Shown one piece after another: positions 40,906 to 51,833 of a stretch of 64,000 bases of DNA; positions within the stretch are counted from its first letter, which is position 1, and each line of letters opens with the position of its first letter. The translations under genes and the position numbers were made by a program. This DNA comes from Planctellipticum variicoloris (GTDB lineage: Bacteria; Planctomycetota; Planctomycetia; Planctomycetales; Planctomycetaceae): positions 1,116,001-1,180,000 of the forward strand of contig NZ_CP130886.1 of the NCBI RefSeq assembly GCF_030622045.1, in the 5' to 3' direction. Under the pieces are notes generated by a model. The model saw nothing but the letters and a program-made list of their open reading frames with translations, was not told the origin of the DNA and ran no database searches.

Positions 40906-40920
40906 GGCACGCTGGTTGCA
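40906..40920 (+). promoter_or_regulatory. Sigma-54 (-24/-12) promoter of glnN
   Basis: GGCACG-CTGG-TTGCA matches the sigma-54 consensus TGGCACG-N4-TTGCA from the GG onward. The invariant GG (40906-40907) and GC (40918-40919) are 10 bp apart as required. Transcription would start near 40931, giving a leader of about 56 nt before the glnN ATG. The sigma factor itself is encoded at 26623. Confidence 0.75.
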
Positions 40921-40986
40921 CTCTCATCGGGCACTGGGTGACCACCAGGATTGGCCCCTCCACCGTTACAGCAGGAAAGTGAGAAC

Positions 40987-43182
<2,196 letters not shown>

Positions 43183-43221
43183 GGGCGTTGCGGCAGGATG
43201 GGCCGCTGACGATTGCGGATT

Positions 43222-43268
43222 GCCGACGGCTCCGGGAGACTCAGGTCTTCCTGGGCCGTCGGCGTTTT
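43222..43268 (+). terminator. Hairpin terminator after glnN
   Basis: GCCGACGGC (43222-43230) pairs perfectly with GCCGTCGGC (43255-43263), and the 24-nt interval can extend the stem further with imperfect pairs. GTTTTCG follows. It starts 39 nt after the glnN stop and lies before mobA, which makes glnN a single-gene unit. Confidence 0.7.
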
Positions 43269-43312
43269 CGTACGGATGGTCCGAGGATTGGAGGTCCACG
43301 AGGCCTGGTCAA

Positions 43313-43942
43313 ATGGTTGAACGAGAACCGGGGCTGGCGGCGATACTTCTGGCCGGCGGGCAAAGTCGCCGGATGGGACAGCCGAAGGCATGGCTCCCGA
43401 TTGATGGAGAAACCTTCCTGCAGCGGATTGCCCGGACGATCTGCCAGGTTGCCGGCGAACTGGTGGTGGTCGCGGCGGACGGGCAGGACTTGCCCGTTCT
43501 GCCGGACGGGGTGCTTGTCGTGCGCGACGCGGTCGCAGGAGCGGGGCCGCTGGCGGGGCTCGAGACCGGCTGGCGCGCCCTGCGGGCGCAGCCGAGGCGA
43601 GTTTTCCTCAGCGGCTGTGATACGCCGTTCCTGAAGCCGGAATTCGTTCGCGTCGTGTCCCGATTCTGCGGCGAACGGGAGGCTGCGGTTCCGGTGATCG
43701 ATGGCCGCCGTCATCCGCTGGCCGCGTGCTATGCGTTCGGCGTGTTGCCGCGGCTTTCAGCCCTGGTGGCGACGGGCGAACGGAGAATGCAGGCGTTTCT
43801 GGAGCGGCTGTCGATGTACGAATTACATGCTGAGGAATTCAGCAGCGTCGATCCACGGCTGCTGTCGCTGGTTAATATCAATACGCCTGAGGATTGGGCA
43901 GTCTGGCGAGACGCGACGGCGTCCGCGGTCCGTGACGGCTGA
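43313..43942 (+). CDS. mobA: Molybdenum cofactor guanylyltransferase
   Basis: 209 residues from ATG 43313. The N-terminal nucleotidyltransferase loop LAAILLAGGQSRRMGQPKAW is the MobA signature, with FLSGCDTPFLKP (the metal-binding Asp) near residue 105 and VNINTPEDW at the end. MobA joins GMP to molybdopterin to make the bis-MGD cofactor. No other molybdenum cofactor gene is nearby. An in-frame start at 43220 would add 31 residues not seen in the family. Confidence 0.9.
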   Translation: MVEREPGLAAILLAGGQSRRMGQPKAWLPIDGETFLQRIARTICQVAGELVVVAADGQDLPVLPDGVLVVRDAVAGAGPLAGLETGWRALRAQPRRVFLSGCDTPFLKPEFVRVVSRFCGEREAAVPVIDGRRHPLAACYAFGVLPRLSALVATGERRMQAFLERLSMYELHAEEFSSVDPRLLSLVNINTPEDWAVWRDATASAVRDG

Positions 43943-43974
43943 GTCGTGCAGTCCACCTCCGCCAATCTCAGGCA

Positions 43975-44871
43975 TTACGTGACCGGTTTGGTTGGCGCGA
44001 GTTTGACGAGAGTGACTTCGTTGCCGCGGCTGCTGTACTCGACCCGGTCCATGAACGTCCGGATGAGCAGCACGCCTCGACCGCCGATGTCGGCAATATG
44101 CTCAGGCGTCCGCGGATCGGGAAGTTTCGCCGGATCGAACCCCGGGCCTTCGTCCCGGATGACAAACCGGACTTCATCGCGAGAAATGGCGGATCGGACG
44201 TCGACGGTCCGACGGGAGTACGGGGGGAGATTGCGCCGCCGCTCCGATTCCTCATGCCAGCGGGTTCCGTCGCCGCTCCGCAACGCGGAACTGAGTTCAA
44301 GGTTGCCGTGGTAGACCGCGTTCTCCAGGGTTTCGGTCAGTGCGACGCAGATTCTGAGGCGTGTCCGGTCATCGGCAAACTCCAGGAGCTGCAGGGTTTC
44401 CTGGAAGTGACACACGAGAGCGGGAATGAGTGCCGGTGAATTGTCGATTACGAATCGGTCCGACGTTTCCCTCCAACAGGCCATCAGATGGCGATGCCGT
44501 CGCGCGGCACGCGACAGGCCGAGCAGCTTCTGGATCGTGCGCTGAAAATCTCTCGACAGACGTCGCTTCGGGATGTAGCTGGTTGCTCCGCGCAGCAACG
44601 CCTCGGTCGCCAGATCTTCGTTTCCCTGATCGGTCATCAGGACCGAAGGGATTCGCGGGAATCTGCGGCTGATTTCTTCGACGAGCTCCAGGCCGTCAGA
44701 CTCCGGAAGCCTGTAGGCCGTCAGGATCAGATCCGGCGGGACATCCTCCAGTTGCGTCAGGGCCGAACTGGCGTCCGTGACAACCAGCGCCTCGTGCCCG
44801 AGGCACTCCAGCGTCGGCAGGATCAATTCGGTGACTGCAGAATCAGGTTCGACGACCAGGATTCGCGACAT
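43975..44871 (-). CDS. Pseudo-receiver domain fused to an RsbW-like ATPase/kinase domain
   Basis: 298 residues. Residues 1-120 form a CheY-like receiver (ILVVEPDSAV, LTAYRLPESDG, YIPKR with Lys102). The phospho-acceptor Asp expected between LILT and YRLP is Ala52, so normal phosphorylation is not possible; Asp10 and Lys102 remain. Residues 145-295 form a HATPase of the anti-sigma/serine kinase (RsbW/SpoIIAB) type with the N box ETLENAVYHGN, DEGPGF and GGRGVLLIRTF. It may sequester a sigma factor or phosphorylate an anti-anti-sigma protein. Neither partner is in the window. Confidence 0.85.
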   Translation of the reverse strand: MSRILVVEPDSAVTELILPTLECLGHEALVVTDASSALTQLEDVPPDLILTAYRLPESDGLELVEEISRRFPRIPSVLMTDQGNEDLATEALLRGATSYIPKRRLSRDFQRTIQKLLGLSRAARRHRHLMACWRETSDRFVIDNSPALIPALVCHFQETLQLLEFADDRTRLRICVALTETLENAVYHGNLELSSALRSGDGTRWHEESERRRNLPPYSRRTVDVRSAISRDEVRFVIRDEGPGFDPAKLPDPRTPEHIADIGGRGVLLIRTFMDRVEYSSRGNEVTLVKLAPTKPVT

Positions 44872-44923
44872 GCTTGTGCTCCTTCACAGTCCGTTGTTGT
44901 CGCCCGTTGCTCCTTCGGACGAT

Positions 44924-46069
44924 TCAGTCGCCGACGACCCCGCGCCAACTTTTTTGCGCCTGCCAGCGGAGCCAGTGATCGACCAGCACGATGGCAACCA
45001 TCGCCTCTGCCATGGGGATGAATCGCGGCAGCAGGCAGGGGTCGTGCCGTCCCTTCGTCTGGATTGTCGCCGGCTCGCCTTCACGCGTAACGGTCGGCTG
45101 CTGCTGAGGCAGACTGCTCGTCGGCTTGACGGCGGCCCGGAGCACGATGGGCTGTCCGCTGGTAATGCCGCCCAGCATTCCGCCATGGCGGTTTGACGCT
45201 GTAGAGATTCCGGGACGTCCCTGCCGCGGGTGGGCGGGATCGGGGACGAAGGCATCGTTGTTCTGGCTGCCGCGCAGCGTCACGCAGCCAAATCCGACGC
45301 CGTACTCGACACCCAGGACCGCGGGGAGGCTGAACAGCGCCTTGGCGAGATCCGCCTTCAACTTGTCGAAGACTGGTTCTCCGAGGCCCGCGGGAACTCC
45401 GGTCGCGACAATTTCGGCGGCGCCGCCGATGGAATCCTGTTCTCTCCGGACGCGTTCAATCAATTCCACCATCCGCGCGGCGGCTTCGGGATCGGGGCAG
45501 CGGACGATGTTCGGGCTGCCATCCGGGAGAGTTTCCACTTGCTGCAGAGTGACTGCAGCAGGATTCTCGATCGTCGCGTGAATATCGCCGACCTGCAGCA
45601 CGTAGCCGACGACCCGGGCGCCGCAGGCTTCCGCGAGGATCTTCTTCGCGACTACGCCGGCTGCCACGCGGGAGGTGGTTTCGCGGGCGCTGCTCCGGCC
45701 GCCGCCGCGGTAGTCGCGGAAGCCATACTTAGCGTCGAACGTGTAGTCCGCATGGCCGGGTCGATACAGGTCCTTGATGTCGCCGTAGTCCCGGCTGCGC
45801 TGGTCTTCATTGCGAATCAGGATTGCCAGGCTCGTGCCCGTCGTCCGTCCCTCAAAGACCCCCGAAAGAATCTCAGGTGTATCGGATTCCTTCCGTTGAG
45901 TCACGATGTGGCTCTGGCCGGGACGTCGGCGATCAAGATCGACCTGCAGGTCCTCGACGGAAAGGGGGATTCCCGGCGGGACGCCGTCCAGAATGACGAC
46001 ATTGCCCGGGCCGTGGCTTTCGCCTGCGGTCGTAATCTTGAACGCCTGTCCGAACGAGTTTCCAGCCAT
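44924..46069 (-). CDS. aroC: Chorismate synthase
   Basis: 381 residues from the ATG at 46069 (MAGNSFGQAFKITTAGESHG). The three family signatures are present: GESHGPG, RPGHADYTFDAKYG with GGGRSSARET, and near the C-terminus a GRHDPCLLPR segment. It makes chorismate from EPSP with reduced FMN, the last step of the shikimate pathway. Longer in-frame starts exist upstream (to 46216) but add no conserved sequence. No other aro gene is adjacent. Confidence 0.96.
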   Translation of the reverse strand: MAGNSFGQAFKITTAGESHGPGNVVILDGVPPGIPLSVEDLQVDLDRRRPGQSHIVTQRKESDTPEILSGVFEGRTTGTSLAILIRNEDQRSRDYGDIKDLYRPGHADYTFDAKYGFRDYRGGGRSSARETTSRVAAGVVAKKILAEACGARVVGYVLQVGDIHATIENPAAVTLQQVETLPDGSPNIVRCPDPEAAARMVELIERVRREQDSIGGAAEIVATGVPAGLGEPVFDKLKADLAKALFSLPAVLGVEYGVGFGCVTLRGSQNNDAFVPDPAHPRQGRPGISTASNRHGGMLGGITSGQPIVLRAAVKPTSSLPQQQPTVTREGEPATIQTKGRHDPCLLPRFIPMAEAMVAIVLVDHWLRWQAQKSWRGVVGD

Positions 46070-46233
46070 GTTTGGATTGTAGTAGACGAACAGCAGGCGA
46101 TCCAAGCCCGGCGGACTGGTGCGCATTCGCCGGGGATTCGCCGGGAATCTCATTGCGGGCTGGCTGTTGAAATGCGGATGATGGGGTGGCTGGGGCAATT
46201 CGTCTCTGCAAGCCATTGTCAGGGACTGGTCTC

Positions 46234-47208
46234 ATGTCGTCCGGCAAGTGGAACCGTAAAGTCGATGCCGGATGTCCCGCGGGCCGGGCGGCACGATGCG
46301 TTCTGGCAGAGCGGCTGGAGATTCTGGAAAAACGCCTGGCCGACGTGCTGAGGGCGAAGTGCGGAAATTCGGAAGCCGTTCACCAGTTGCGAGTTGCGAG
46401 TCGCAGGGCGACTGCCGCGGTCGAAAGTTTCGGCGTCTGCCTGCCGCATCAACAGTCGCGCAAGTTGTCGAGCAGGGTCAGGTCCATCCGTCGCGCTGCG
46501 GGACGCATCCGCGACTGGGACGTTCTGCTCCTGGATCTCGCGCAGCGCGTCTGGCAGATTGGTGCGGAGGATGCGCCGGGGTTCGACTTGCTCGCGGGCG
46601 ATTCCGCTGCACGGCGAAGCATGGCCCAGGAGAAATTTCTGAAAGTTTGCCGGAAATCGCAGGCGCCCCTCCGTCGTCGGTCGAAGGAGCTGGTCGGAGC
46701 AGTTTCAGCCGCAGATCGCCGCGGTCTGACCTTTGGAGACATCGGCCGGTTTCGGCTGACCGCGCTGGCGGAGCGTTTCTTCTCACAGTTCGGTGGCCCG
46801 TTGGCCGACGTGACGGACTACCATGCGTTGCGACTGGCGCTGAAGCCGCTGCGTTATGCCGTCGAGATCTTCAGCGGCTGCTTTGTGCCGGCGCTTTCGG
46901 AGCAGATCTCTCCCCAACTGGAAACGCTGCAGGAACTGCTCGGCGGCATTCAGGATTGCCAGTTGGCCGCAGTGCGGGTGCGAACGCGGCACTCAGAGCT
47001 GGAAATGGAGAATCTCCCCGGCTGGCCCCGCTACGATTCGTCGTTGCGTTCGCTCCTGGGAGACCTGGAGCGAACGGTGGCCGTCCGTTGCGAAAAGGTC
47101 CAGCAATGGCGCGAGGAACAGGCGGATCCGCTGAGGGCGGATCTGCAGCGGGTCCTCAGCGAATCCCCGCTCGGAGAATCGGTTCCAGCTCGTCGACGAA
47201 ATCGTTGA
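46234..47208 (+). CDS. CHAD domain protein
   Basis: 324 residues. The two CHAD hallmarks, each with a conserved His in a helix, are visible: [18 protein letters not shown] near residue 50 and [18 protein letters not shown] near 195. CHAD domains bind polyphosphate, and some locate to polyphosphate granules. No CYTH phosphatase domain is fused to it or encoded beside it. AGGGA precedes ATG 46234. Its last 53 nt overlap the 3' end of nrdR on the opposite strand. Confidence 0.88.
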   Translation: MSSGKWNRKVDAGCPAGRAARCVLAERLEILEKRLADVLRAKCGNSEAVHQLRVASRRATAAVESFGVCLPHQQSRKLSSRVRSIRRAAGRIRDWDVLLLDLAQRVWQIGAEDAPGFDLLAGDSAARRSMAQEKFLKVCRKSQAPLRRRSKELVGAVSAADRRGLTFGDIGRFRLTALAERFFSQFGGPLADVTDYHALRLALKPLRYAVEIFSGCFVPALSEQISPQLETLQELLGGIQDCQLAAVRVRTRHSELEMENLPGWPRYDSSLRSLLGDLERTVAVRCEKVQQWREEQADPLRADLQRVLSESPLGESVPARRRNR

Positions 47209-47614
47209 CGTCTTTGAATTCGCGATAGACGGATGCGAATCGGACGAAGGCGACCTGGTCGACTGCGCGAAGGGCATCCATGACCTTTTCGCCAATCACC
47301 TGCGAAGGAACTTCGCGGTCAAACTGCTCGTACAGGTCGGACTCGATCTCGGCGACCATGCCTTGAATGATTTCGTCGCTGATGGGGCGTTTGTAGCAGG
47401 CTTTCTCAAGCCCCGCGCGGATCTTCTCCCGATTGAACGGAATCCGGCTGCCGTCTTTCTTGATCACCTTTAGAGGCGATTCTTCGATCTTCTCGTACGT
47501 CGTGAATCGGCGGTCGCAGCTCAGGCATTCCCGCCGACGGCGGATGACGTAATCCTGGCTGGCCCGCGAATCGATGACCTTGGTCTCGCCGTGGCGGCAA
47601 AACGGACACATCAT
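47156..47614 (-). CDS. nrdR: Transcriptional repressor NrdR
   Basis: 152 residues from the ATG pair at 47614/47611 ([17 protein letters not shown]). The N-terminal zinc ribbon has CPFC and CLSC, followed by the ATP-cone domain with [20 protein letters not shown]. NrdR represses ribonucleotide reductase genes in response to ATP/dATP. No nrd gene is in this window, so its targets are elsewhere. The gene converges on and overlaps the CHAD gene by 53 nt. Confidence 0.96.
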   Translation of the reverse strand: MMCPFCRHGETKVIDSRASQDYVIRRRRECLSCDRRFTTYEKIEESPLKVIKKDGSRIPFNREKIRAGLEKACYKRPISDEIIQGMVAEIESDLYEQFDREVPSQVIGEKVMDALRAVDQVAFVRFASVYREFKDVNDFVDELEPILRAGIR

Positions 47615-47748
47615 GACTTTGCGCTCCGCGCGGAGACAAACCTCAGGGCCTGTCAGTTGGAGAGCGGCTCCCACACCCTCCGACTGCGCACTCAGCGTCC
47701 CTCCCGTGTGCACGACTCCCCGCAAATACGGTACCGGTGCACCAGAAG

Positions 47749-47762
47749 TCTGACTAGTCAGA
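47749..47762. promoter_or_regulatory. 14-bp perfect palindrome upstream of nrdR
   Basis: TCTGACTAGTCAGA is a perfect dyad in the gap between nrdR (start 47614) and the thioredoxin-like gene (end 47806). It is 135 nt before nrdR. It does not match the NrdR box (ACAcTATaTxxTGT type). It could be an operator or a chance palindrome. Confidence 0.3.
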
Positions 47763-47805
47763 TTTGGAGGATTGGATCGAGAATTCCAATTCCAACCGCT
47801 TCGCT

Positions 47806-48381
47806 TTATCGCTGCTTGACCAATTTCTCGACGAGCGGCACAACCTGAGTCTCGTAGGAAATCCCTTCCGATCCCGGTTTGGCGGGCGTACGGTTGTCGA
47901 ACCGCTGCGCCAGTTTGCCATCCCGGCCGTAGACATAGACCGCCGGGATGCTGTCGAGTTCGATTTTCTCAAACAGTTCATCTGCCGGCTGGCTGCAAAG
48001 ATAGTTTTTGACGGCTTCGGCCTTCTGCTCCGCGAGGAATATTTCGACCCGCTCCCGATAATATTCGGGAGGTTTGCTGCGAATTCCCGCGTAATCGACG
48101 CTGATGGAAATGCAGACCGTTTCGGGCTGGTTGCGCTGGAGCTTGATCAGGTGGGGAAACTCTTCCATACAGGGCTGGCAGGCGGTGGACCACACGTCCA
48201 GGACAACCACTTTGCCCCTGGCGCCGGCCACGATTTTCTGCACGTCTTCCCACGTCGCGGCCGTCAGTTTGACCGCCGCCCGGGCTGCGGCATCGGGCTC
48301 GGCGGCGACCGTCGTTGATCCGGCAGAGAAAATTCCCGCGACGAACCCGCTCGCGAGCAGCATCAAGGCTAAGCGACGCAT
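47806..48381 (-). CDS. Secreted thioredoxin-like (TlpA/ResA type) protein
   Basis: 191 residues with a signal peptide ([20 protein letters not shown], cleavage near VAAEP). The thioredoxin fold has [20 protein letters not shown], so the CxxC active site is CQPC, and the cis-Pro strand is SIPAVYVYG. The Trp before the active site is followed by Ser and not Ala, and the thioredoxin-fold insert [18 protein letters not shown] is as in TlpA-like proteins. It probably acts in the periplasm as a disulfide reductase or electron carrier. It is 61 nt downstream of the kinase gene on the same strand. Confidence 0.88.
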   Translation of the reverse strand: MRRLALMLLASGFVAGIFSAGSTTVAAEPDAAARAAVKLTAATWEDVQKIVAGARGKVVVLDVWSTACQPCMEEFPHLIKLQRNQPETVCISISVDYAGIRSKPPEYYRERVEIFLAEQKAEAVKNYLCSQPADELFEKIELDSIPAVYVYGRDGKLAQRFDNRTPAKPGSEGISYETQVVPLVEKLVKQR

Positions 48382-48442
48382 CGGCAGCGACTCCTGGCTG
48401 GTGGGGAAACTTGACCCGCCGATTGTCGACCACTTCCCGCGA

Positions 48443-49879
48443 TCATGCAACCCGTTGGAGGAAGTCGCGACCGAACCAGCCCGCAGTTGCGGCCAGTCCC
48501 ATTCCGCCAATCAGCCACCACCAACCGGGTCCGGCCGCGTGACGCGGGGGGCCGTCCTTTTTCAGGAGAGCCTGTTCGACGGCGTTTCGCACTTCGGGGC
48601 TCGGATCAGACTTCTGCAGCTTGATGAATTCGGGAATCAGCGGCCGCATCAATTCCTGATGTTCGCTCAGGATGGAAATCGCGGAAAGGCGCGTATGGAC
48701 GGCCTCCGCGGAGAGCGACCCTTCGAGGATGCGAGCGGTCTCGGGAGCGAGCATCGGCATCTTTGCCAGCGCCTGGGCCATGCCCGCCCGATCCTGCGGC
48801 GGCGCACTCTGCCAGGCGGAAATCAAGGCGCGCTCGGCTTCGCGGGCGCGAAACCCCCGTTCGCTTGAAGCCAGGCCAAGCCAGACCACCAGGACCGAGA
48901 GCATTCCGATTGCCGCCGCCATAACCCCGGTGAGGGCGGGAGATCCCCCAGGTCCCGCCGATGGGAGCAGTTGCTCGTCAGGCGTCAGGCGCGCGGAAAT
49001 CTGTGGTATTGCACGCGTCGGAGTTCGCTGGAACGGATTCGGAACCGGATCGCGCGAACGGGTGGGCTGAATCATGGACTGCAACCGCTGGGCGACGTCG
49101 GCTGCGGTGGCGGGTCGGTTTTGCGGATCTTTCTCCAGCAGATCGGCCACAAGCTGATCGAGTTCTGGGGGGCAATCCAGCATCTGGTCGGCCAGCCGGG
49201 GGGGGGCGTCCTTCAGATGTTTGTGGAGAACTTCGGCCGGGTGCTCGGCTTCGAACGGCGGCTTGCCGGTTAACAGTTCAAAAAAGACGCAGCCGAGGGC
49301 GTACAGGTCAGTCCGGTTCGAAATCGGCGGCTTGCCCCGGATCTGTTCCGGCGCCATGTACTGCAGCGTGCCGAGCGTTCGACCGGCGGCGGTAATCCGC
49401 GTCGCGGCGGCCATCGTCGCCAACCCGAAGTCGCTCAGTTTCAACTTGCCGGCGGGGGTCACCAGAAAGTTCGCCGGTTTCACGTCGCGGTGAACGACGC
49501 CCCGCTCGTGAGCGCATTGCAGCCCTGCGCACATCTGCAGCCCGTAATCGATCACCGTGTCCCAGGCGAGGCGACCCCGTTCTCGCAGGATATCGGCGAG
49601 GGTTCCGCCTTCGACAAGCTCCATTGCGTAGAAGCGCTGCTGGTTATCGCAGACTCCGCCGAACGAATGCACGATGTTCGGGTGACGGAGCTGCTTCAGA
49701 ACTTCCATTTCGCGTTCGAAGCGGGCGAGCAAGGTTGGATCGGCCGCGACCTCCGGGGGAATGAGCTTCACCGCCACGATCCGATCGTTGCCGACGTATC
49801 GTGCGCGATAGACGACCCCCATGCCCCCTTCGCCGAGCTTGTCCTGCAGCTCGAAGGGCCAGATCCAGCGACTCTCCAT
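48443..49879 (-). CDS. Membrane-bound Ser/Thr protein kinase (Pkn type)
   Basis: 478 residues. Kinase domain 1-270: Gly loop GEGGMGVVYRA, VAVKLI Lys, HRDVKPANFL catalytic loop, SDFGLA and the activation segment with APEQIRGKP. All key residues are present, so it should be active. After a Pro-rich linker come a membrane helix (LTGVMAAAIGMLSVLVVWLG), an extracytoplasmic or cytoplasmic Armadillo-like part (LLAPETARIL, LSILSEHQE) and a second membrane helix (WWWLIGGMGLAATAGWFG) at the C-terminus. Such Hanks-type kinases are abundant in planctomycetes. The substrate is unknown. Confidence 0.92.
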   Translation of the reverse strand: MESRWIWPFELQDKLGEGGMGVVYRARYVGNDRIVAVKLIPPEVAADPTLLARFEREMEVLKQLRHPNIVHSFGGVCDNQQRFYAMELVEGGTLADILRERGRLAWDTVIDYGLQMCAGLQCAHERGVVHRDVKPANFLVTPAGKLKLSDFGLATMAAATRITAAGRTLGTLQYMAPEQIRGKPPISNRTDLYALGCVFFELLTGKPPFEAEHPAEVLHKHLKDAPPRLADQMLDCPPELDQLVADLLEKDPQNRPATAADVAQRLQSMIQPTRSRDPVPNPFQRTPTRAIPQISARLTPDEQLLPSAGPGGSPALTGVMAAAIGMLSVLVVWLGLASSERGFRAREAERALISAWQSAPPQDRAGMAQALAKMPMLAPETARILEGSLSAEAVHTRLSAISILSEHQELMRPLIPEFIKLQKSDPSPEVRNAVEQALLKKDGPPRHAAGPGWWWLIGGMGLAATAGWFGRDFLQRVA

Positions 49880-50188
49880 GACCGGCCTTTGCGGTTCCTG
49901 ACGTCGGGGCCGCGGTGACTGCGGAGAGACCCCTTCCGATGAGTATAGTTCGGAATTGGCGATTCTGCGGAGTGATGCATTCCGCGTGCCGGACTTGACG
50001 GAGCGTCAGGGTAACGGTTTTGACATTTTGCGGGTCTGCCTCGCATCTGTCAGCGTCAATTCGGTCCCCATTGGCCGGGGGGACCATGACCGTTAGAATA
50101 TCGGTGCTGACGGCGGGGATGCATTTGACGCTGCCCGTTGCAAATATCTTGTCGGTTCACACGTTACGGCGATTCCATCAGGGCCGTT
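49880..50188. other. 309-nt divergent gap between the kinase gene and lipB
   Basis: No gene is supported. A perfect TTGACA occurs at 50020-50025 on the + strand with only a weak -10 (GCATCT) 17 bp on; TATACT on the minus strand at 49947-49942 could be a -10 box for the kinase gene, but no fitting -35 is seen. GGTAACGG and GGGGGGACC tracts are present without clear repeats. Confidence 0.5.
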
Positions 50189-50938
50189 ATGTCGGCGACC
50201 TTCGTCTCAGATCGACTTTCCCGGATGCGTCCCGCGTCGTCGCTGAGCGTGCATCTGCTCGGTCTGGTCGATTTTGATGCAGCCCTTGGGGTCCAGCGAC
50301 ATCTCGTTTCGGAGACTATTGCTTCGCAGCGGCAGTCGGCTCATCTAATTCTGTGTGAGCATCCTCCGGGAGTCTCGATCGGTCGCGAGGGGAGTCGCGC
50401 CGACCTGCTCGTCGAGGAGACGGAACTGCGGTCGCGTCAGATGACGATTCGCTGGGTGCCCCGAGGGGGCGCTACATGGGTGCATCTGCCCGGGCAACTC
50501 GCCGCGTACCTCGTCGTGCCCGTGGGGCGTCGACAGCAATCTGCCGGGGCGTTTCGCCAGGCGCTTTTGCGGGCTTTGCAGGGGACGGCCGCCGATCAGC
50601 GGGTGGCCGCCTGGCGGTCCGAGGCCAGTCCCGGGCTGGCCACCCGCTATGGGCAGGTTGGCTTTGTGGGAGCAGCAATCCGCGACGGCGTCAGCGAGTT
50701 CGGTTGCGTCCTGAACGTCTCGACTCCCCCCGAGGCCCTCGAACTGATCCGATGGCGCAGCGCGGAAGAGCGAGTCAGTTGCCTGGCTGCCGCCCGGATG
50801 CGCCCGCTCGATATGGCCGGGGTTCGCGAATCCCTGATCCGTCGGCTGGCTCAGGCGCTGGACTATTCGACATATCATCTTTTCACGGGGCACCCGCTCC
50901 TGACTCGAACGACACGGACCGCATATGTCTTCCGTTGA
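50189..50938 (+). CDS. LipB-like octanoyltransferase with altered active site
   Basis: 249 residues from ATG 50189. The LipB/lipoate ligase fold is recognised: LILCEHPPGVSIGREG, RGGATWVHLPGQ (matching RGGQVTYHGPGQ with the His kept) and the LNV segment GCVLNV. In E. coli LipB the catalytic pair is Cys169 and Lys135. The Cys is kept in RVSCLAAA, but the Lys in KKICSLG is Gln in GQVGFVG. It may be poorly active or use another mechanism. It overlaps lipA by 14 nt. Confidence 0.75.
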   Translation: MSATFVSDRLSRMRPASSLSVHLLGLVDFDAALGVQRHLVSETIASQRQSAHLILCEHPPGVSIGREGSRADLLVEETELRSRQMTIRWVPRGGATWVHLPGQLAAYLVVPVGRRQQSAGAFRQALLRALQGTAADQRVAAWRSEASPGLATRYGQVGFVGAAIRDGVSEFGCVLNVSTPPEALELIRWRSAEERVSCLAAARMRPLDMAGVRESLIRRLAQALDYSTYHLFTGHPLLTRTTRTAYVFR

Positions 50939-51833
50939 TCTCCCCATACTGCCCGTCGCCACGCCCGAATCGTCGAGTCGCCGCCGGCTGCCGGCGTGGC
51001 TGCGTCGTCCTCTGCCGCAGGCGGGCATGGCCTACACCGACAACGTCATCGGCGACCTGAAGCTGGAGACGGTCTGCGAGAGCGCCAAGTGTCCCAACCG
51101 GACCGAGTGCTGGTCGCAGAAGACGGCGTCGTTCATGATTCTGGGCAACGTCTGCACCCGACCCTGCGGGTTTTGTTCGGTCCCGAAAGGCAAGACCGAA
51201 ACGGTTCAGCTCGACGAACCCGACCGGCTGGCTGAGGCGGTTCGGCGGCTGGGGCTGTCGTACGTCGTGATTACCTCCGTCACGCGGGATGATCTGCCGG
51301 ACGGCGGCGCCGAGCACTTCTTCCAGTGCGTGACCGTCGTTCGCGAAAAAACCGGCGCCCAGGTCGAGGTGCTGACTCCGGACTTCCGCGGCAATCGCGC
51401 GGCGATCAGCCGGGTTATCGAGAGCCGGCCGGATGTCTTCAATCACAATACGGAAACCGTTCCGCGGTTGTATCACCGCGTCCGCCGCAACGCGACGTAC
51501 CAGCGCACGCTCGAACTGCTGCGGCAGGTGAAAGATGAAGCTCCCGCGATGCCGACCAAAAGCGGCCTGATGCTCGGGCTGGGCGAAACTCGCGAGGAAT
51601 TGCTGGACGTCTGCCGCGACCTGCGGGCTGCGGGGGTCGATCTGCTGACGCTGGGGCAATATCTGCAACCGACGCTGCAGCATCTTCCTGTGGAACGCTA
51701 TTTGCCGCCGGACGAGTTCGATGAAATCGCCCGGGAGGTCGAGTCGATGGGGTTCACGATGGTTGCCAGCGGACCGTTTGTCCGGTCGAGCTATCACGCA
51801 GGAGAGATGGCCGCAGGACTGGAGGGAGCGTGA
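50925..51833 (+). CDS. lipA: Lipoyl synthase
   Basis: 302 residues. The LipA-specific auxiliary [4Fe-4S] cluster is bound by Cys51, Cys56 and Cys62 (CESAKCPNRTEC). The radical SAM cluster is bound by Cys77, Cys81 and Cys84 (CTRPCGFC). The C-terminal RSSYHAGE carries the Ser that ligates the auxiliary cluster. It inserts two sulfurs into octanoyl groups bound to lipoyl domains. It overlaps lipB by 14 nt and the next gene by 4 nt, so the three are translationally coupled. Confidence 0.96.
   Translation: MSSVDLPILPVATPESSSRRRLPAWLRRPLPQAGMAYTDNVIGDLKLETVCESAKCPNRTECWSQKTASFMILGNVCTRPCGFCSVPKGKTETVQLDEPDRLAEAVRRLGLSYVVITSVTRDDLPDGGAEHFFQCVTVVREKTGAQVEVLTPDFRGNRAAISRVIESRPDVFNHNTETVPRLYHRVRRNATYQRTLELLRQVKDEAPAMPTKSGLMLGLGETREELLDVCRDLRAAGVDLLTLGQYLQPTLQHLPVERYLPPDEFDEIAREVESMGFTMVASGPFVRSSYHAGEMAAGLEGA

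Larger units (their letters stand above)
40486..40986. other. 501-nt divergent regulatory region between tRNA-Asp and glnN
   Basis: No protein gene is supported here. It holds the tRNA promoter on the minus strand near the left end and the sigma-54 promoter of glnN near the right end. The 350 nt between could hold binding sites of an enhancer-binding activator. I see no clear NtrC-type TGCACC-N5-GGTGCA dyad in it. Confidence 0.6.
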
